Shown: positions 58,571 to 64,000 of the stretch, piece after piece
Numbering within the stretch: the first letter of the stretch is position 1
How the letters are laid out: each line of letters begins with the position of its first letter
Assembly: GCF_025698545.1 (NCBI RefSeq)
Contig: NC_068572.1
Location: forward strand, 2,604,001 to 2,668,000
DNA length: 64,000 bases
Source: Gossypium raimondii
Taxonomy: Eukaryota; Streptophyta; Magnoliopsida; Malvales; Malvaceae
Reading direction: 5' to 3'
Made by a program: the position numbers and the translations under genes
The notes under the pieces: model-generated
The model's database searches: none
The model's input: the letters and a program-made list of their open reading frames with translations, nothing else
What the model was told of the DNA's origin: nothing

Positions 58571-60715
58571 TTACAAGTATTTGATGAGTAGGTATATGAT
58601 GACAGCCAGAATCACGATCCCGATCACAGCTAAAAGCATGCACATACAGGAACAACTGTCTCTGGTTCGCCTGTTCAATACCGCCAAGTTTTTCTGCACT
58701 CTCTGTTACAAAACAAGATAAAACCAAAGGAAAACATATTTATTAGAAGCCACCTCGATATCAAAGTTATAGGAACTAGCAATGTCGTCGAGAAGTGACC
58801 CTTAAAACTATGCACCAAAGGCACTGCATGCATTACCACTTATCAGACAAGCTAGCATTTGATCAGGTGCATGCATGCCTAGTACGCTTGGACACCTTTT
58901 TTAGTAAGACAATACATGCAAAACAAGTCCATATATTATAAGTTCTCTTCAATGTCTTATTTTTAATATTTTTCATTAGCATATTACCTTTACCGGTAAG
59001 AAAGAGGATGATATTCGAGTATTCAACAATAAACACGGGAAATCATGCATGCATTTAACAAAAGGAACAAATATTCGGCATGCTTTTCAGATAAATTGGA
59101 GCAGTCTTTAGTGTTTATTATCATAATTACATAACTTAAGCATAACACATACAAAAAACACAAACATGTACATATCGCGCCTATCTTCACTCAGGTGATT
59201 TTTTTTGCTGTGTATCACCTTAAGATGACACAATGATTCTAGTGCTGAGAGTGCATCTTACACCCTCGGCGACACTAGAAACGAGTATGGTAAGTGATAA
59301 AGGGTGTTCTACATTCTAACTATTTTGGACTTGAGGCACTAAGAAAATACGCGCACATCGCTTTCAACATGGAATATTTCAAATGATCCAACCTTGCTCG
59401 CACTACCAACATATCAATGGTCACAAACAATATGGAAGTAAAGCAAAAGCAACATTTTCATATCAACAGTTCTGTATTGTTTTATTCTGCTTCATCTAAC
59501 AGCTGACAAAGAATACTACTGATAACCGGTTTGGTTCCAACAGAATTCAATAATCAAAGACTATGTAGTTCTTAGTAAACTTGAGGAGGATTTCATCTAT
59601 TACTAATAAAGCTTGGATGACTGTCGAGTGAAAATATAAAAAAAGACGCATACCACTTTAGGATCACATCTGAGTGGACCATAGAAATATATTCAAAAGC
59701 AGTAACTGGATCTTGTTTAATTCGAAAAAAGAAAGGAGGATATTTTGCAATGCATATAAAATTGTTAATTAATAATGACTATTTTACCCGCAGACGAGAA
59801 TCAGAAACATCCACGTGTTGGTCCAGGTCATCCTGCACAGAGGAAGCACAAGATAAATGTATTATGGTGGATGAATCAAACCTCACTAGCATTTATTTTA
59901 TAGAAATAAGAGGCAAAAGAGTATAGCAGAAATAAACAGAAACATACAATTAGTCGGGTTTGCAGATCAAGTTCTTCATTGACCGCCAATGCAATATGCT
60001 TCGTACTTACTATTGTCTCCTCCAACTTCTCAAGATCCTCATCTTGCTCTGCTCGAAAAAGGACAACCCTCATAAATCGAGGAAACTCAAACCATTTTGC
60101 AAGCTACCACTAAAATAACTTGCCTTTCATTATTTGTCGTTGAAGACCAACAAGGCCGGAATTATCCAAACCAACCGTTCTACTCATGGCATCCGGCTTA
60201 CTTTCGGGCCCCAACAAGCTATCTCTGTTAGCAAAGTTTGACATGTTGAATGCAGAAGCCATCTGGTTCACTTTTGACCTCAGGTTTGCAACCATGTCCT
60301 TGCGACGATTCATCTCCTTCTCTGTTCTGTAAGCAAAGTATAAAGCATCAACATACGGTCAAAGTTGGTTTGGTCATGATAAAACATACTTCAATAGTAA
60401 GCAAATAACGAAGTGCCGTGTTTATAAACATCACATACAATCAAAATCACTAATCGAACCTCAATTCAGTCCTATATGCACCTCAACTAAGATGACTTAC
60501 AAGGGCTTCCCGGTCGGTCTAGACAAAAGGGACTGCAATCCATCAAGTCTAGTCCCTAAAATAGTAATCTTTCTTCGTATAGCCGATGCATGACGCTGAG
60601 TTTCTGGACCCGAAGCAGGCAAGGAACTCCTTTCAGATATCATGGCATTGATATCATCAACCATTTTTACTGCTTCATTATATTCTTTTATCCATGAGTC
60701 TGAAGAAGATGCCAT
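58571..60715 (-). CDS. SYP52: Qc-SNARE of the SYP5 group
   Basis: Tail-anchored SNARE for fusion at the TGN/prevacuolar compartment and the vacuole. Five exons (minus): 60715-60501, 60326-60124, 60048-59948, 59832-59788, 58702-58571, giving 231 aa (Arabidopsis SYP51/52 are about 232-233). The N-terminal helical domain starts MASSSDSWIKEYNEAVKM and has RKITILGTRLDGLQSLL. The plant block EKEMNRRKDMVANLRSK and NMSNFANRDSLLG follows. The SNARE motif (about 136-195) has the central Gln at 169 in EELDLQTRLIDDLD. The C-terminal anchor is 209-229, after CSCMCM. The donor of intron 2 is GC (AAAG|GCAAGT). A likely 5' UTR intron has its acceptor at TTTAAG just before the start codon. SYP51 and SYP52 cannot be told apart here. 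Confidence 0.93.
58830..59340. repeat. Dispersed repeat in the last intron of SYP5
   Basis: Diverged relative of 55140-55790 in the same plus-strand orientation. It shares GGTAAGAAAGAGGATGATAT, AAATCATGCATGCAT and GATTCTAGTGCTGAGAGTGC, with ACACCCTCGGC at its end. No termini or TSD were resolved. Confidence 0.5.
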
Positions 60716-61759
60716 TGACCTTAAACAAATAACAATGAAAGTCAAAATCTGATCTTTAAAAAAAAAAAAACTTAATATATAACCAGAAAGCATAAATTTT
60801 ACACACTTGAAAACATCATTCAAACTATGAAATAAAACATATAAGAGAAATTAACCAAAGTATTAATAATTCTGAGAACAACATTTCCTTTTATCTCCTC
60901 CTTTTGAATTTGATGCCCTTTTAAAAAAGAATTAGACCATTACCCACAAGGAAAAATAAAATTCTGTTTGCAACTGGATATCAGCTTATATTGAAAAAAA
61001 AAAATCAAATTATACACACTAATCCACTTAGTAACATAAACTTTATTTAGAACCATCAACAAAATCCCCCTTTTCTTTTCCTAATTAAAATAAAAAGAAA
61101 CTCATATTTATCTCTAAAAACCTTCTTTGAACTGGGTATAAGTTCAAATATTGAATATTTTTCCCCAAAATTTAGTAGCCAAATTAATCCCAATTGTAAA
61201 AGGAAAAATAAAAGAAAAAGAAGGATACTTCATTAAAAACCCATCAATACGTTCTTTTTATTGGATGGAATTAAACAAATACATGTATAATAAAATGCAA
61301 AATTCAATTAAAAAAGCGAAGTTAGAAGTAACTTACAAAGAAGAAAACTTTAAAAGAAGAAGATGGAGCTGTCGATCAAATCCCGAAAAAGAAAAAGCGA
61401 AAACCCAGGAAAGGGAAAGTTCTTAACTTTTGAAGATCCGCGTTAAGTAATCAATTGATTAATAGCATTCTCTTGGTTTTCTAAATGGAATTAGCTGAAC
61501 TTGATAGAAATTATGTATCGTTGAATTATGGAATAAGAGAAACGGCGTCGTAGGGGCTAAGCGCGCATTTTTCTGTTCTTTTTATAAATAAAAAATTTAA
61601 ATAAATCTTATCCAAAATTTAAAAATAAAAAAATAAATAAAAGTTATTTTATTATTTGAATTGGTAATTAAATTAATTATTATTATTATTATTCTGATCT
61701 CGTCCAATTTAATCGATGCTTGTATTTATCTTTATCTTCATAGTCATCAGGATAAAGTT
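60716..61759. other. SYP52: Upstream region of SYP5
   Basis: Probable 5' UTR with an intron and, further out, the promoter of the minus-strand SNARE gene. The open frame at 61151-61426 on the plus strand is low-complexity Lys-rich and shows no family. A short (ATT)n run lies at about 61677-61692. Confidence 0.5.
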
Positions 61760-62275
61760 GGTATTGATAAGATTTTTTAATTGTTTGATTATTTTATGGA
61801 TTCTTTCTATCATATTATTTATTCTTTTTTCTTAATTTTTAATGATATTTTAATAAATTTTTTCATGTCAATGAAAAATAATTTTAGTAATTTTTTACCC
61901 CGAACCTTGAATTCAAAACCTTAAAACCTCGAGCCTTGAACCTAAAACCTCGAACATTGAACACCGAACACCAAACCTGAACTCTAGGGGTTTGAGGTTC
62001 GAGGTTCAAGATTTTTGATTCAAGATTATGGTTCGAGGTTTAGGGTTTGGGATTCAAAGTTAAAGTTTTAAGTTTAATATTAGGAGTTCAAGGTTCTAGG
62101 TTTAGAATTTAAGGTTTGAGTTTGAGGTTCAAGATTCTGGGTAAAAAATGTACCAAAATTGCGTGAATGGAAAAAATTATTGAAATATCATTAAATAATT
62201 AAAAATAGACCATAAATAATATGATGAGAAAAGTGTCATAAAATAATTTTTCTTATAAATCTTTTATACATTACA
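61760..62275. mobile_element. Foldback element with degenerate telomere-like core
   Basis: The sequence from about 61760 inward (TTTCTATCATATTATTTAT, TTTTTAATGATATTTTAAT, then TTTTTTACCCCGAACCTTG) is the imperfect inverted repeat of the sequence up to 62275 (CAAGATTCTGGGTAAAAAA, then TTGAAATATCATTAAATAA and ATAAATAATATGATGAGAAA). The core consists of AACCTCGAACCTTGAACC-like phrases on the left and GGTTCGAGGTTTAGGG-like phrases on the right. Arms of about 200 bp make it a strong potential hairpin. No TSD was resolved. Confidence 0.75.
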
Positions 62276-62941
62276 ATTTCACATTTAAAAATTCCAAGTT
62301 GATTTATGTTAAAAATTCTTAAATCCTATAAAGTATTTTTATCATTATTATCTATATAACTCTATAATTTAAATCAAATGATTTTGTTTTTATTATTATC
62401 CCTTTATTTATTTTGACATTGATAAATCTCATATATTATAAAATATCTTTATCATAATTATCTGTTAAAATCGTTATTACCTATTAGATCATATATATTT
62501 TTAAAAATAGATCATAATTTAATTTTTAAATCATAGTTATCTTTTAATTCTAATTACCTACTAATAACTCTCTCTATATATATATTATGTACCATGATTT
62601 TTATTCTCAATTTACAGTTTTCATTTTCAAAAGTACATTTAAAAAATATTACTAATATTTTCGTTTTTTAAAGAATTTTGTTTGTATGTTTTAACCTATG
62701 GTATTTTTAAAACTATTCACTTAATTTATTACATTTATTTATATGTTTTTACTACAATATTATGTTTACTCAATTTTGAATTCAATGTGCTTTAAAAAAA
62801 AATCCCCACTTAAAAATTGCTTGAAATTTATAAAAGTAAAAAATTGAGACAAAATTCGATAGTTAAATCATGTTAATATTTTTTATTTTAAACTCTTATT
62901 TTATTATAAATTTTGTTACTATTTTAGGAATATTTACTTAT
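62276..62941. other. AT-rich intergenic DNA
   Basis: I see neither a gene nor repeat ends in it. Confidence 0.6.
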
Positions 62942-63086
62942 TAAGGGTGGGTTTGGATGGGCGATTGAGTGCGGTGCGGTGCGTTTAGTTTACTTTTTGT
63001 CTCACGCTACAGTATCTAATCTCACCGCTACTGCTATTTTTACACTAATAATAAGTAAACGCACCGCCCATCCAAACTCACCCTAA
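62942..63086. mobile_element. Tourist-like MITE (PIF/Harbinger type) with TAA TSD
   Basis: A 139-bp element (62945-63083) with perfect 19-bp terminal inverted repeats, GGGTGGGTTTGGATGGGCG and CGCCCATCCAAACTCACCC, flanked by TAA on both sides. The GGG start, TAA target and size fit Tourist-like elements. The interior has GTGCGGTGCGGTGCG. Confidence 0.85.
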
Positions 63087-63892
63087 GTTGCACATGTATT
63101 TTCAATTTGTTAATAAATATTTATTTTAATATTTTTAACATTTTTAATGTGTTATTTTTTAAAAAATTATATAAAAGAATTTAATAAAAACAAGCCGAGC
63201 CTAAGCTTTAACATTTTTATCAAAATTAAACTTGAACAAAAATTTAAATCTATTTTTCAAGTCGAACCAGACTTGAGCCTAAAAACAGGCATAAAATTTT
63301 AATTGTGGCCCAAAACAATGGACACCCCCCACACAGTATTTATTAGTAATTGAATGATTTTGTAGTGTTCAAGTATAATTGTGTTTGCTTGGACACATGC
63401 TGTGCATTGCAGATTCTTTCTTCTGAGAAGCAAGAGCAAATCACCATCACGCACGCTACTACCAAACAATTCTCACATTTCAATCTCACAAGGCAGCATG
63501 GATTTCTTACAATATTGATGTGCATTGTTGCCATTAAAGACTAGCCTACAAATCAATAGTAGCCATCATTTTAAAATTTAGCTTCAATTGCGGAACACTT
63601 GAGAGTAATCCTAGTCCCTCCCTACCTCATAAAGTCTACCAACTTTGGTCATTACAACCCCCACCCCCCAAAAAAAGAATCAGAAAAGAGGAAGGCCTGC
63701 ATTTATAAAGTTCAAGAATATCAAAATTCAAACACAAATATTATATTGTTCAACATTACACAACAACCCACTAGTTGACATTCAAACTAAAAAGTTCAAA
63801 AACTAATACAATCTTGAATGTCCTGTAAAAAGATAAAAAGTAGCAAAGAGGAGATTCTATCATGATATATAAAAGCTCACATAACAAAATTT
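63087..63892. other. Intergenic and probable 3' UTR
   Basis: Between the Tourist-like element and the last gene. A somewhat less AT-rich stretch at about 63345-63545 gives short open frames on both strands without recognisable domains. The right part should be the 3' UTR of the gene at the window edge. Confidence 0.5.

Positions 63893-64000
<108 letters not shown>

Noticed and set aside
61151-61426. Lys-rich plus-strand frame in the SYP5 upstream region
   Set aside because: Low-complexity A-rich DNA in the probable leader or intron of the minus-strand gene.
61890-62150. Interstitial telomere repeat
   Set aside because: Words vary in length and sequence and are arranged as an inverted repeat; no run of TTTAGGG units.

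Overview
This window is nuclear DNA of a dicot plant. It is AT-rich, its genes have GT-AG introns, and TSD-bearing LTR elements, MULEs, MITEs and SINEs make up most of the sequence. The protein families and the style of the repeats suggest Malvaceae, most likely cotton (Gossypium); that assignment is inferred from memory, not from a search.

Layout. (1) 1-38.5 kb is repeat-rich and built on a local duplication. A tau-class glutathione S-transferase gene (2498-4132) is followed by an 8.2-kb Mutator-like element (MULE, 4249-12440) with a 10-bp target-site duplication (TSD). The MULE carries the N-terminal half of a transposase and, convergent with it, a decayed plant-mobile-domain (PMD) gene, and it contains a nested solo LTR. 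Next come an intact RNase III-like gene (13229-15464) and an orphan copy of the GST second exon (16862-17263). A truncated Gypsy-type element with another solo LTR inside it lies at 17.36-23.1 kb. A second, frameshifted RNase III copy is at 23968-26374. A large element with inverted terminal repeats (27280-35472) then contains an LTR element that itself contains a chromodomain Gypsy remnant (29669-33721). MITEs and a SINE fill 36.2-38.5 kb.

(2) 39-64 kb is a gene island: an ERF3-like transcriptional repressor (+), phosphatidate cytidylyltransferase (-), a PHD-finger protein (-), V-ATPase subunit e (+), a SYP5-type Qc-SNARE (-) and the 3' end of an unidentified gene (-). The genes are independent and no operon logic applies. 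Loosely, V-ATPase subunit e and SYP5 both serve the endomembrane and vacuolar system, and CDP-DAG synthase works in ER phospholipid synthesis.

Most notable: the MULE with convergent transposase and PMD genes; the duplicated RNase III-like gene whose intact copy has an N-terminal hydrophobic segment; a duplication junction lying between a MULE terminus and a MITE; a family of foldback elements carrying GACGCGTTTTC-like motifs at three or more sites; a perfect 74-bp duplication that copies the exon-2 donor of the V-ATPase subunit e gene; and GC-AG introns in two housekeeping genes. I found no wholly unprecedented biochemical system.
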